From Trichomonas vaginalis G3 (Eukaryota > Parabasalia > Trichomonadida > Trichomonadidae): DNA of 64,000 nucleotides. Position numbers and translations under genes: made by a program. The notes below the pieces were generated by a model. The model was not told where the DNA came from, made no database searches, and was given only the letters and a program-made list of their open reading frames with translations. Positions 32,325 to 42,111 of this stretch are shown here, one piece after another; positions within the stretch are counted from its first letter, which is position 1, and the number at the start of each line of letters is the position of its first letter. The stretch lies in assembly GCF_026262505.1 (NCBI RefSeq), contig NC_067206.1:39941660-40005659 (forward strand). Direction: 5' to 3'.

Positions 32325-32561
32325 TTATAACTCTTTTCCTTTCTCCAACTCTTCTAACTTCTTCTTAAGTTCAGCAATGTTGTCCTCATGAAGTTTAATC
32401 TTTCTCAAAATTCCTTCTTTATCTAATGGTTGCTTTATCTTTCTAAACTGAACTCTACCATCTTTCATTTGATGAATGTAAAAACCTTCTGGAATAGTTC
32501 CTGATTTAATATATTCTACCAAAAACTTTTGTTTCATTGCTTCAGTGACTTTATTTGTCAT
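32325..32561 (-). CDS. Polinton small protein with KDG/RK motif (unknown)
   Basis: 78 residues from ATG 32561. The central stretch GFYIHQMKDGRVQFRKIKQPL resembles a segment of the 144-residue gene at 34695-35129. It is followed by a charged coiled coil (HEDNIAELKKKLEELEKGK). The two genes look related by duplication of this ~20-residue module. Function unknown; possibly a small virion or DNA-associated protein. Its last codons lie within the left inverted repeat. Confidence 0.65.
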   Translation of the reverse strand: MTNKVTEAMKQKFLVEYIKSGTIPEGFYIHQMKDGRVQFRKIKQPLDKEGILRKIKLHEDNIAELKKKLEELEKGKEL

Positions 32562-32609
32562 TTCAATCAAATAAAAATTTTAATATTAAATAAAAATAAC
32601 GTTATTTTT

Positions 32610-33068
32610 TCAGTAAGGAAACGCAGGAGTTTTACGATTTATTTGAGAAGTAGGTTCTGGTTTAAATGTTGGAGTCGGTTTAGGAGTTGACTTTTGAACA
32701 GGAGTTTGTACTTCCATAGGTTCAGGAGTCATTGAAGGTGTTGTTTGTGAAGGCGTTGGTTTTGGCGAAGGTGTTGGAGTTTGTTTAACTTCAACTACTT
32801 CAGTATTATTTACAACATTTGCTTTATTTCTTTTCAACATCATAACTGCTACTGCTGTAGCTAGCAAACCTAGTGGGAGACCATATCTTATATAAGGACT
32901 TGACCAAATGCTATTTTTGACAGGAGCTGGTGGAACACCTAACCTTGGTGAGACTGCTCTTTGCCATTGTGCAGCTCGTAAGAAATATTCAATAGGTGCT
33001 CCATAATCGTTTGGTAAAGTTTGTTTCATAGATGGTGAAGGTTCGCGAGAGCTTGATGAAGAACTCAT
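32610..33068 (-). CDS. Polinton single-pass membrane protein, proline-rich tail
   Basis: 152 residues: Ser-rich head (SSSSSSREPSPS), one hydrophobic helix near 64-80 (YGLPLGLLATAVAVMML) followed by KRNK, then a Pro/Thr-rich repeat tail (TPTPSPKPTPS and similar). The layout suggests a membrane-anchored protein with an extended stalk. It lies between the small KDG protein and the capsid region on the same strand, so it may be a virion membrane or entry component. That role is inference only. Confidence 0.65.
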   Translation of the reverse strand: MSSSSSSREPSPSMKQTLPNDYGAPIEYFLRAAQWQRAVSPRLGVPPAPVKNSIWSSPYIRYGLPLGLLATAVAVMMLKRNKANVVNNTEVVEVKQTPTPSPKPTPSQTTPSMTPEPMEVQTPVQKSTPKPTPTFKPEPTSQINRKTPAFPY

Positions 33069-33098
33069 TTATAAGCTTTAAAAATAAACGTTCATCCT

Positions 33099-34667
33099 TT
33101 ATTCCTCACTGTCGTCCGCGGCTAAGTTATAGTCATCTAATCTTATTATGGGGATGCCTGACTGTCTTACCTGAATGGCAAAGCAACAATCCCTCATAAA
33201 TCCAATAAGTGGCTTTGGTACATTTTCAGTTGCTAGTTCAATAGGTCCTTTAACAGACAATTTGTATGTTATTGGAGCAGTAGATGTTTGACCTTGCTGG
33301 AAGCAAAAGTCCACTTCTGTTGGAAAACCACATAAGAAATGTGTGTTGTCATAGCTATCCCATTTATGTTCCACACTACCATCATCCACCAATGACCTCA
33401 TAACATCTTCATTAAATTCTATCATATCATTGTTTGTATTGCAAGCGTTCGCAACCATTTCATAAAATACAGGTCCATATGATTTTTCAGGTTCTGCAGG
33501 CATATTTCCATAAGCTCCCATGGAAAGCTGAAGATATTTAAACTTAGGGTTCTCAAAATTAACATAATAGTTGTCTTTCTTTCTAAATAGTGCCCAAATA
33601 CTTTTAACATTAATAGGCGTATAAGCTGCTGTAAATGTTGCACTTGAACTATCTGTATTCTTTGAGAATGAACCGTCCATAGGAATCCAATCCATAACTT
33701 TAACAGGAAAACATAAAGCCTCGTTTGTATAATGTTCTACAAGTTCTGTATAAATGTTAGGGTCTAAAGAGAATGACTTTGGATGAATAAAACATTCATT
33801 AAAATCCATCTTTGTTCGAAATAGTTGCTGGGTTACAGTTGTAATAGTAATGTTCCACTAGCTTCTACTGCCTTCGTTATCATAGTGAATGGTTCATTCC
33901 ATGGAACAAATTTATTTGTCGGTGGATTTGAATCTGAAGCAAATACAACTTTAAGAGTTGGATTGAAAGCAATGATATCATTTACAGATATAGATGTGCA
34001 TTGTAAGGCGTCGCTACTGAACTTTACTTTAAGCTGAATGTTTCCTGCAAAAGCTGGAATAAATCGAATAGCTTCTAATGGAAGGAATCTTCTAACAGGA
34101 ATTCTTAAACGAAGCTTAAAATCAAATGATTTTCCTGCTGTAATCGGCCCACTAACAATTTGTCCTGTTCTGCATGTTCCCGAATGACTCCATATCTCAT
34201 CTTCAGTCTTTGAAAAACATCTACTTTCTTTATTTGTTCGGTAGTTTGTGAGTTTGAAGTTATATATGCTTCTTCTCTTGCGTTGTCTTGAGAATATACG
34301 ATACGACCATTTGCAAGGATTTGATATCCAGCAACTGCATAGAAAGCGTCATCGAAACCAATCCAAAATCCTGGTGGTTTGTTTTATTGGAACCTGAACC
34401 AATTTCTTTATCTACAATAAATTGACCTTCCATTTTATACGTAATGAATGTATTGTAAAGGTCCAACATATTTTCACCAGGAGGTGAGAGATTGAATGTT
34501 ACCCATGTGTTATCTTTAGCAGTTCCAGGTTGTGATGGAATCTTTGCGTCAGAATATTTTCTATTAGTGTCACCAATTTGAACTGCATTGTCTATGATAT
34601 CGAAATATGAGCGAATCTGATGAATATGCTCTGCTGGAGTAAATTCGTTTAGCTGTTCGTTCTGCAT
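33099..34667 (-). pseudogene. Polinton major-capsid-like region
   Basis: Same-strand coding remains that look like a double-jelly-roll major capsid protein. The N-terminal side has the typical helix-plus-strand pattern (EHIHQIRSYFDIIDNAV, TWVTFNLSPPGENMLDLYNT). The C-terminal side is rich in beta strands and ends LIGFMRDCCFAIQVRQSG and an acidic tail. Assignment rests on this pattern, on length, and on position in a Polinton. It is treated as one broken region and no intact protein is claimed. Confidence is moderate because jelly-roll capsid proteins are hard to recognise by eye. Confidence 0.5.
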
Positions 34668-34694
34668 GTATTTACTTCAGATAAAAATATCTAT

Positions 34695-35129
34695 TTACTT
34701 CATTATTCTCACTCTTCTTCTTGGCATTCGTGGTGGAAGTTGTTTCTTGACATTTTCAATGAACTGTACATTCTCTTTTGTCTCAACTTCTTTCACTGGC
34801 GGGTCAGGATTCTTTGACTCGGTTTGTTTTTCAATGAAATTCACGAACTTTGCAATAAGCTCTTGGTTCGTTATTGAAAGTACATCTGGCTTCTTTTCTT
34901 CTGGTTCTATTGACTTTTCAGTTTGAACAGAAGGTTTTATATGGGCTTCGTGGACTTCACCCTTACCATACACCTTAATGTTGTCGCTTTCTGCATTCGC
35001 TAATGGAACCTTTCTTTTTCTTACGTATATTTTACCATCTTTACTCTGACTTACGTAATAGAAAGGATGTTGTATTCCTCTTGCGTCATTTAATATAATA
35101 GACTCTCGCTCTGATTTTGACAAGCTCAT
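34695..35129 (-). CDS. Polinton 144-residue protein with KDG/RK motif (unknown)
   Basis: Begins MSLSKSERESIILNDA. Residues ~22-44 (HPFYYVSQSKDGKIYVRKRK then VPL) match the small protein at 32325-32561 in a FYxxQxKDGxxxxRKxKxPL pattern. The middle contains GKGEVHEAH, which looks like an aged copy of the peptide encoded by the twin-hairpin element. The C-terminus is strongly basic (RMPRRRVRIMK), fitting DNA contact. Placed next to the capsid region, so a core or DNA-binding virion protein is possible. Confidence 0.62.
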   Translation of the reverse strand: MSLSKSERESIILNDARGIQHPFYYVSQSKDGKIYVRKRKVPLANAESDNIKVYGKGEVHEAHIKPSVQTEKSIEPEEKKPDVLSITNQELIAKFVNFIEKQTESKNPDPPVKEVETKENVQFIENVKKQLPPRMPRRRVRIMK

Positions 35130-35173
35130 TTTACATCGGTTAAAGTTTTAATTTTGTTTTTATCTGCAGTCAA

Positions 35174-35434
35174 ATGACTCAGACAAGCCCTACGGACAAG
35201 ACCCAAGGGGTCATAGATGTTGAAGCATTGAAGAAAGAAATTCGTGAGCAAATTTTATCCGAACTGAAGGAACAAAAACAAGAACAAAAGCCAGAGAGAC
35301 CAAAGAGAAAACTTAGTGAAAAACAACTTGCTGCATTAGCTGCTGGAAGACAAAAGAACCCAAGACTACTGGCGAAGAAAGCTAGAGAAGAAGCTGAAGC
35401 AAAAGCTAAAGAAGCTGAAGCAAAGAAAGAGTAA
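35174..35434 (+). CDS. Polinton small basic coiled-coil protein (unknown)
   Basis: 86 residues. A coiled-coil half (EALKKEIREQILSELKEQ) is followed by a lysine/arginine-rich section (RPKRKLSEKQLAALAAGRQK) and an Ala/Glu/Lys helix. Small and basic, as expected for a DNA-condensing or packaging helper, but no family is recognised. It is divergent from the 144-residue gene and followed 24 bp later by the penton-like gene on the same strand. Confidence 0.62.
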   Translation: MTQTSPTDKTQGVIDVEALKKEIREQILSELKEQKQEQKPERPKRKLSEKQLAALAAGRQKNPRLLAKKAREEAEAKAKEAEAKKE

Positions 35435-35458
35435 ATGGGTTATTTTTATCGGAACTAA

Positions 35459-36316
35459 ATGTATAGACAAATACCTTTATCTGTTGCATTCAGTAGTGAA
35501 AACCCTGACGTCAAAATAAAGGGGAACAGAGTAACGTTTAAGTTTCCAACAGACTGGATTGTGAACATAAATGAAGAGAAGTACATTGGCATAACATCTA
35601 TGTATATAACACGTGCTTTCAGAAAGGTTGACTTTATACTTCAAGTCGAGATAGAAAATGACGAACAGTCTTTAAGCGCCCAAAACATTCACATATACAA
35701 ATACTTTAAAGACGATACAACATTGCAACAATGTATGATTTCATTTAATGAGATGTTCGAGAAAAAGTTCAACATTGAAGTACAAACTTTACAGCCTTTA
35801 CGTGAGTTTCTTGCACAACTGAAAGAAGAAGGTAGTCAGCCACAACTTATAGACTTTCATTATGAATTTAATGAAAATGAAGATGGAACTCATGACTGTC
35901 AGTTTGTTATATATTCACCATTCAATGAAGTAGCTAAAGAGAAAGAAAATCCATTACGTATAAGATTTCAAATCTCTGAACCCAATGAAGACTTCAAAAA
36001 TGTTTTCAATTATGATGCAATGCTTCCGAGGAAAAATGAATTTTCAAAGATTGTAACACCTGGCATTTGGGATAGAAAACAAGCTATATTATATTCAAAC
36101 TTAAGTAAGGGAGTTGAAAATGAGTTCATTGGTCATACAAGAACTTCACCACTTCCTAACCCTAAATACTATAAATTAACTGGCTTCAATCGTGAGTTTT
36201 GGATAGACATGTTCTCCACTCATGGCCATAACTGCCCAGTGTTCTTACCTCCAGACCATAAGGACTGTCTCTACATTGAAGCACAACTCTTAAACTCTAC
36301 CATCGCAGTATTGTAA
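35459..36316 (+). CDS. Polinton penton/minor-capsid-like protein A
   Basis: 285 residues, strand-rich. The opening (VKIKGNRVTFKFPTDWIVNINEEKYIGI is split here only for description: VTFKFPTDW then EEKYIGITSMYI) resembles the region at 50518-51444 (YEYPRHW then GEKAIEIRQFEV), suggesting two related beta-rich virion proteins. The C-terminus ends in a hydrophobic strand (LYIEAQLLNSTIAVL). Minor capsid proteins of Polintons are single jelly rolls of about this size. That role is inferred, not shown. A twin-hairpin element follows the stop. Confidence 0.5.
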   Translation: MYRQIPLSVAFSSENPDVKIKGNRVTFKFPTDWIVNINEEKYIGITSMYITRAFRKVDFILQVEIENDEQSLSAQNIHIYKYFKDDTTLQQCMISFNEMFEKKFNIEVQTLQPLREFLAQLKEEGSQPQLIDFHYEFNENEDGTHDCQFVIYSPFNEVAKEKENPLRIRFQISEPNEDFKNVFNYDAMLPRKNEFSKIVTPGIWDRKQAILYSNLSKGVENEFIGHTRTSPLPNPKYYKLTGFNREFWIDMFSTHGHNCPVFLPPDHKDCLYIEAQLLNSTIAVL

Positions 36317-36326
36317 ATGACCACAT

Positions 36327-36350
36327 GGGCTTCGCCCTTGCCGCTAGCGG
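36327..36350. repeat. Twin-hairpin element, intergenic
   Basis: GGGC-TTC-GCCC at 36327-36337 then CCGC-TA-GCGG at 36341-36350, between convergent genes. It could act as a bidirectional terminator here. Confidence 0.75.
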
Positions 36351-36421
36351 CTTATTTTTATCATGAATGGTCTCACTGCTGACAAAAATAAATGACCTCA
36401 TTATTTTTCTCATTCATGACC

Positions 36422-39295
36422 TCAGAACTTAAGCTTTCTTATGAATGAAGTCTTAGTCTGAATAGAAAAGTTAAACTTTTCAGCAAAGCAAGGACTAGAA
36501 GACTTACATAAGTCAAATCCAATCTCTTGACCGTCATAAAGTGCTTTATATAACTTCATAACACTGAACTCAGAGTCTTTGTCAAATTTTCCTTGCGGAA
36601 CCATTAAACCTTTATCTTCATCATAGAAACACTGAACAGAGTCAGGAAACATTTCATTAGCGGTTAAAGCAATAACATCTTGCTTCACGCCTTTCATTCT
36701 GCAGTGAAATGCAACTTCATTTAAATCATTCGTGAGTAAGTCTATGTAAGTCTTCTTTCCACAAAATATTGACTTGTATGCTAAACTTTGTTTATCTTTT
36801 GTGATTTCTGCAAAGTCGCTATGAAATTGACCAAGGTTTTTACCAATGAGAACTCTTCCATAACGTTTCTCAAACTCTTCAGCTAAACGAGGGATATCTT
36901 CATTGTAGAGATGCATACTGTCCGTATCGCTATAAAAGATGTCCATTCCTAAGTCCTCAGCAGTACAGAATACTTCACACATTATTCTCTTCGACATAGA
37001 TAAGATATTAACACCTAAGGGGCAAAAGTTAAAGTGTCTGCAAATGCTTTTCGTTAGCTTGAAAATAGTTTTATCTGAACCATCCAAACCTTCGAACTTC
37101 ACTATATGGTTGTAGTTTCTGATGGCATATCTTATAGCATCTTTGTCATTTACTATGGTTATTTTTGACTCAATAGGAGATAGAATAGTTTTGCCATAAA
37201 TACTGTTCAGAATGAGCTTTATATTTTCTTGCAAAGGATTTCCTTCTTTCTTTTATTTTAACCTTAACTCAAACAACTTCTTTACTTCATCTCTTATTCT
37301 AATATCTCTGTTTCCATCGTAATAGTATCCTTGCAACACTTCACATTTGACACCTTGATATTTTATGAGGTCTTGTAATGTTATATGGTCAACATACATT
37401 AAACAGCAAGTGTTTGAACTTCTGGGAACGTTAAGTTCTGGATTTAGTTCAGGGTCACAAACTATTAAAGGAAAGTGTCTATGTATTCCAATCTCTGTTA
37501 TCTTAATGAGAACAAAGAAGCCAGACATAAACTTTTCACCAATGGGTTCCTTTTGGTCGTCATCGAATAAATGTCTCATGAGATACTCTGTGCTTAACAT
37601 TTCTTTCTTCATAACCTTTGGAATTCCTTCTAAAGTATAAAGTCTTGCTATAGCTGAGGGATATAATGAAACAGCATCGAAGTCAGCAATGAGTTTCTTT
37701 TCGCTCTTTTGTTTAATGTTATCTGACAACATACATCTTCCACCTTGAATGCATCTCGAAATAAATTCTCTTGGTTTATTTGAGAGGTCATAAAGATTTC
37801 CATTCGGGAAGTATACTCTGTTCTCAAACAATTTGTTAGCAATTGAACAAAGGCTAACGTAATCATAAACGTTTATATCAAACTCTTTCAATATATCATT
37901 GCGGAACTTAACAAAACCTTCTCTTAAAATTCTTACATCTTGTTTGCAATAAAATGTGCTATACTTTTCTAAGTCGAAGTGGTTTTCATCTATTCTGCAA
38001 CCTTTGATGGAATCTATGTTTTTCATGAACGTATCCGCATCCCGGATAAACTTACATGCTTCAGAAATGACACCAGTTCTGTTGTCATTTGCTAACAAAA
38101 CACTGCTGTAGTAGTTGTATGGAAATACTTCTTTCGGTCCTGTTTGTAAGTTAAACATAGCAGGAAATAGTTTAAGCTTCTTATTTATAACACTGTAAGA
38201 GTCTTTTATAATAATTGCCCTTCCTTTATATAAGCCAGTTATTTGCATTGTTCGTGAACCTTTAATGATGGGAGTTCCTTTCACTTCTGTCATGTTTCTT
38301 AAGATGAAGTTTATATCATAACTGAGGTTATGGAAATATATTAAACTCTTGTCAGGAAGTCGCTCCAAAAATTCTGTTGCACAGTTCTGACCCCAAATGC
38401 TTTCACTCACTGAACCATCTTCACTGTCGTAACATATGTTAAAAGCTTTATGAAAGCCATCGGTACTGCACTCAAAGTCAGCAAAGAAAACGTGCTCAGG
38501 AATGAACTTGCACTTATTTTTATTTACTTCTTTTGGCTCGGCTTTCTTCTTCAGTTGTACACAATACTTTGGAGCATATGTCAAATCTTTAAATGGTGCA
38601 AGGTTCTGTTTATATAAGTCAGTCGTATATGTGAAAAGTTCTCCATAAGAAATAGGTTCGAAATATTTGCACTCCCACAATGTTTTCATAACATCCCATA
38701 ACGGTGTTGTTCTATCATAACGAACTACATATTTGTTCTCTCTCTTTGTATAAATCTTCATTTGTTTCTCAATGTTCATTCCACCACATTCCTTCATGAT
38801 TTCTATATAGTTGCGAATGAAATATGTTGTCATAGGTAATCTTTCGTTTAGCATGTAGTGGTCTTCAACAAGAAGTAAGTCAATAGTTCGAACAGTTTCA
38901 CATTCTTTTGGTATATATCTCTTTATTTCATTATGTCTTGAGTTATTGAAATAACCAATGGTAACATTAAATGCTATACCTGTTGCGTCAGAAATTTCTT
39001 GTACTTTACTTTGAGGAAAGTCTCTAACACGAATGACTTCTCTCATGTGGTCAATAGTTTCTTCATTTACTCCAGCCTGAATGCAAGCATAAACGAAACA
39101 ATTGTCCTCTGTCATAAGTGTTGCAGTTCTTTTGTTCAGTTCATTGAAGATTTGGTAGCGTTCAAGATTTATAGGTAATGCGCAAAGATACTTCCAGAAC
39201 TGGCCGCTTCTCTTCTTATAAAACTTCTTTTCACCATTATCTTTCCAAAAGCTTTCTATAAGTGCTGGGTTTCCTGTTTGCTTAAGAGCTTCCAA
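36422..39295 (-). pseudogene. POLB: Polinton DNA polymerase B region
   Basis: Protein-primed-type family B DNA polymerase that would replicate the element. Exonuclease motifs are visible: FADFECS (Exo I), FHNLSYDINF (Exo II) and YCKQDVRIL (Exo III). Polymerase motif A is DFDAVSLYPS, motif B is LILNSIYGK, and motif C is YSDTDS. The order is normal and the region is about the usual size for Polinton polymerases. The gene is broken and is given as one region; the element as a whole is treated as a fossil. Confidence 0.85.
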
Positions 39296-39765
39296 AATGG
39301 CTTTCTGGTCATTTGTCAGCGTGCTTTCATCTCTATATGGTCTCTTTTTTGGTTTGCTTTCTTTACATCTGACATCGTTAAGCCTTCATATTCTGTTAAA
39401 TCATACATCTTTTTTCAGTAAGATTCTTTATGTTTGTCAAGAAGTCATAGTGCATTTCAACAATACCTGCAGCATTTGCTTCTATCTCTGATATAAGTTC
39501 TCCTTCAAGAGCTGATGTAGTAATGTTCCAATATTATTGAGGTTTAACGTAGAACATTCATACTTTCCACCAAGTTTATAACATACATCCATCTCTGTTG
39601 TGAGTTTATTTTAATTTTCTCTAAGAGTCTCATGAAAACCTTACCGAAATGTTTGTGTAAGTAGTCTCTGTTTGGTTCATCTAAAGCTTCGATGTTAAAG
39701 TCAATGATCTATTGCCTGACTTCACATTTCTCTTCCTATTCTCTTCATCTTTCTTTAACCATCTC
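39296..39765. other. Stretch without a recognised separate gene (Polinton)
   Basis: About 470 bp upstream of the polymerase region on its coding strand. It looks like decayed coding DNA, perhaps of the polymerase gene's 5' side, but I could not assign it. Confidence 0.35.
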
Positions 39766-40263
39766 TCACCTTCTTTTGGTTTTGTCGTCAATGTAACGAA
39801 TGACATCGTTAGCTTTGCGAACTTGTTCTATAGCACTTTTAAACATCTCTCTTCTCTGTTGTTTCAGTGTGTTCGTCTCTTCTTCTTGTTTCACCGACGT
39901 TTGAGTTCGTAAGTTCAAACATTTCTTGACGAACATCATGCGAAGAGCTTTACGAGTATGACCAACGTTCGCATTTGTTATGTCAAACATTTCTCTTCTT
40001 ACTTCATGAGGTACTGAACGTCTATGATATAAGTCAATAGCAATGTCATTTAAAGGAAATGCTCTTGCATGGACTTCGTCCTCGCCGCGTTGCGGCTTTA
40101 TGAACTCATGAATTCTATCATAAGTTATTTCACCATTGTAGTCTTTAATGAAGTCAGCGAGTGCTTTTTTGTTTGTCGCGTAATGCTTTGCAACATCTAT
40201 GTTAGCTTCTGTAAGAAGTTGTTTTATTTCCGAGTGTTCTAACTTAGACAACTTCCGATACAT
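39766..40263 (-). CDS. Polinton 165-residue basic protein (unknown)
   Basis: Helical, charged protein. Residues ~54-66 (KPQRGEDEVHAR) are encoded by a twin-hairpin element and resemble peptides in the fibre gene and the 74-residue gene. The C-terminal third is basic and helical (RREMFKSAIEQVRKANDVIR). It lies upstream of the polymerase on the same strand, which could point to a replication-linked role or a terminal-protein-like job, but this is speculation. No family recognised. Confidence 0.6.
   Translation of the reverse strand: MYRKLSKLEHSEIKQLLTEANIDVAKHYATNKKALADFIKDYNGEITYDRIHEFIKPQRGEDEVHARAFPLNDIAIDLYHRRSVPHEVRREMFDITNANVGHTRKALRMMFVKKCLNLRTQTSVKQEEETNTLKQQRREMFKSAIEQVRKANDVIRYIDDKTKRR
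40071..40095. repeat. Twin-hairpin element inside a gene
   Basis: GGAC-TTC-GTCC at 40071-40081 then CCGC-GTT-GCGG at 40085-40095, in frame within the 165-residue gene. Confidence 0.8.
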
Positions 40264-40354
40264 CTTTAGTAGGAAATAAAAAAAATATTTTTTGAAAAAA
40301 TTAGATTAGATTTTTTTAAGTTATTTTTCAAAATAATTTAATATTTTTATTTTA

Positions 40355-40828
40355 ATGAAACACATGCAAGATTGCAAATTCTTTTCATACAATGCTCTCG
40401 CTAATGCCATCAAGAATGAGTTCAATGGTGCTTCAAATGTTAATGTTATCTTTAACAAGAAGTTTGTGAAAGAATCTAAGTTTGGTCAGTATGTCAGACC
40501 ATTAGCTATCGTCATTGACCGCAAACGTTATACTTCACAAGAGTTAGCAGTAGTTTTGAAACAAAAGAGTTTCTTCGTGAATGTCAAAGATACACACTAT
40601 ACTGTTATAAAGAACTCTAACATTGACTTCTTCAGTATTGCTTTAAATCTTTCCGAACAGAAAGAATATAAGAAAGGTGAAACAAATGTGAAATATTATC
40701 CTCCATCTCTGAAGACAATAACGAACAAAGATGTTATACAGAAATTCTTACCAAAGGTTGAAGAAGCTTCTATTGACATTGACGAAGGAAGTGAAATGGT
40801 TGAAGAAATTGACCCTGACGTCATTTAA
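40355..40828 (+). CDS. Polinton 157-residue protein (unknown)
   Basis: Divergent from the 165-residue gene. A helical head (FFSYNALANAIKNEF) is followed by mixed alpha/beta sequence (LAIVIDRKRYTSQELAVVLK) and an acidic C-terminus (IDIDEGSEMVEEIDPDVI). No domain recognised. The frame is open from a clear ATG. The acidic tail resembles those of DNA-mimic or chaperone-like viral proteins, but nothing firmer can be said. Confidence 0.6.
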   Translation: MKHMQDCKFFSYNALANAIKNEFNGASNVNVIFNKKFVKESKFGQYVRPLAIVIDRKRYTSQELAVVLKQKSFFVNVKDTHYTVIKNSNIDFFSIALNLSEQKEYKKGETNVKYYPPSLKTITNKDVIQKFLPKVEEASIDIDEGSEMVEEIDPDVI

Positions 40829-40846
40829 GCAAAAATATATTTTTGG

Positions 40847-41062
40847 TTAGTCTTCATATCGATATTTTACAACAATTCCCCAATGTATAAACTTTTCATA
40901 CGCTTTTTCATAAGCTTTATATACCTTCAGAAATTTTGCATAATCTTTAGAAGCATTTAGATATTGTTTAAATGCTTTGTATGTCTTCAGAAATTTTGCA
41001 TAATCTTTTACATGTTGTTCGTTCTCTTCTTCTGTCATGAGTTCCGAATATTCTAAATTCAT
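40847..41062 (-). CDS. Polinton 71-residue protein with internal repeat (unknown)
   Basis: Contains two direct copies of a ~21-residue aromatic/lysine module, KDYAKFLKTYKAFKQY and KDYAKFLKVYKAYEKAY, forming an amphipathic helix. The repeat is also visible in the DNA (TTCAGAAATTTTGCATAATC twice near 40928 and 40988). Small helical protein, function unknown. Its upstream DNA shares an AAAATTAGnTTAGATTTTTTT motif with the upstream side of the 165-residue gene. Confidence 0.6.
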   Translation of the reverse strand: MNLEYSELMTEEENEQHVKDYAKFLKTYKAFKQYLNASKDYAKFLKVYKAYEKAYEKFIHWGIVVKYRYED

Positions 41063-41117
41063 GTTCTTTCATATGAGATAAAATTTTATAAAAAAATAAA
41101 ATTAGCTTAGATTTTTT

Positions 41118-41945
41118 TTATTCTTCCTCTTTGAAGTTATCGAAATATTCTGTTATTTTTTCCTTCAGTAATGTTAAGTCTTCTTTGAATGTAAGTATTG
41201 TGCAACCTTTGATGTCATAGTGTGTTTGAGGAAGAGTATTTTTGACAATTTCCTTTATCTGCTCATTCGGAGTCATTGAAATCGGTAAGTTTTCACGATA
41301 GAACCCGTTTCTATCAGATTTATATATCTTAGCTAAGTCATAAAAGCTCTTGTTGTTTATTCTCACTAAATGCAACATAACCATATCTTTATCTTCTTCA
41401 TTTTCCATCTCTTCAGTATATATCATATACTTATAACTCTTTTCCTTTCCTTTTGGTACCGAACGCGGTATTCTTTTCTGTATGCTTTTGTCTTTGGATT
41501 CAATGACTTCATTTTTTGCTTGAAGTTTCATTTCCATATCTTCACGTTCTGCTTTATATAGTTCATCTAACATCATGAAAATATAACAAGCATAACGAGG
41601 TGAAGCCCACATTGCTACAGCGTTTACTAAAAGTCTATGAACATAATAACCTTTCAAACCAGGAGCCAAATTCTTGCGATTTTCATACGGAATCTCTTCC
41701 CCCGGTTTTCCGAGGGAAGCAATCATATGAGGAAATTCTTCTAAAAGTTCTTTTGTCTGTTGGTTTTCAAACCAATGATATGCTTGCTTTGTAGAACGAA
41801 GAGCATTCATTATACTTTGCATTTGGTACATATCGTCTTTGACCGAACGAATGAGACGTAACTGTTTGTTATACTGTATGTACTCGTATTCTTCATTTAT
41901 GGATTCATGAACGATAGCAATTGTTGTGTTCTCTGATGTTGACAT
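41118..41945 (-). CDS. KilA-N domain protein (Polinton)
   Basis: 275 residues from ATG 41945. Residues ~45-130 resemble a KilA-N DNA-binding domain as in poxvirus N1R/p28 and phage proteins: TKQAYHWFENQQTKELLEE, then GLKGYYVHRLLVNAVAMWAS and YIFMMLDELYKAE. A coiled-coil linker follows, then a C-terminal domain with YKYMIYTEEMENEED and an NNKSFYDLAKIYKS pattern as in the DUF3627-like tails of such proteins. Predicted DNA-binding regulator of the element. It shares a 26-bp upstream motif with the gene at 42112-43050. Confidence 0.7.
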   Translation of the reverse strand: MSTSENTTIAIVHESINEEYEYIQYNKQLRLIRSVKDDMYQMQSIMNALRSTKQAYHWFENQQTKELLEEFPHMIASLGKPGEEIPYENRKNLAPGLKGYYVHRLLVNAVAMWASPRYACYIFMMLDELYKAEREDMEMKLQAKNEVIESKDKSIQKRIPRSVPKGKEKSYKYMIYTEEMENEEDKDMVMLHLVRINNKSFYDLAKIYKSDRNGFYRENLPISMTPNEQIKEIVKNTLPQTHYDIKGCTILTFKEDLTLLKEKITEYFDNFKEEE

Positions 41946-41986
41946 TACTGTCTTTACATACAAAATAAAAAATTCGAAAAAATAAA

Positions 41987-42012
41987 AACTAACTTTATTT
42001 TTTCTGTCTTAA
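41987..42012. promoter_or_regulatory. Shared 26-bp leader motif, copy 1
   Basis: Identical 26 bp (AACTAACTTTATTTTTTCTG then TCTTAA) also at 43088-43113. Both copies sit ~40 nt upstream of a minus-strand start codon, suggesting a common promoter element. Confidence 0.6.
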
Positions 42013-42057
42013 TTAAATTCATTATTTTTGTGCTGAATTCAATAAAAATATATTTTA

Positions 42058-42103
42058 GGGTAGATGGTTAGATCTAACCCGATATCTAACCTCATTTCTA
42101 CCC
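42058..42103. repeat. 46-bp nested palindrome, copy 2
   Basis: Same motif as in the inverted ends; brackets the gene at 42112-43050 together with an inverted copy at 43164. Confidence 0.85.
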
Positions 42104-42111
42104 CAGTTATT

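Larger units (their letters stand above)
31685..32341 (+). repeat. Polinton left terminal inverted repeat
   Basis: About 655 bp; pairs without gaps with 52173-52829. Contains a small gene and one copy of the 46-bp nested palindrome. Its inner edge covers the 3' end of the next gene. Confidence 0.93.

Noticed and set aside
36422-39295. Cellular replicative polymerase
   Set aside because: Motif set and context inside the Polinton fit a protein-primed element polymerase; no host-type C-terminal zinc domains.
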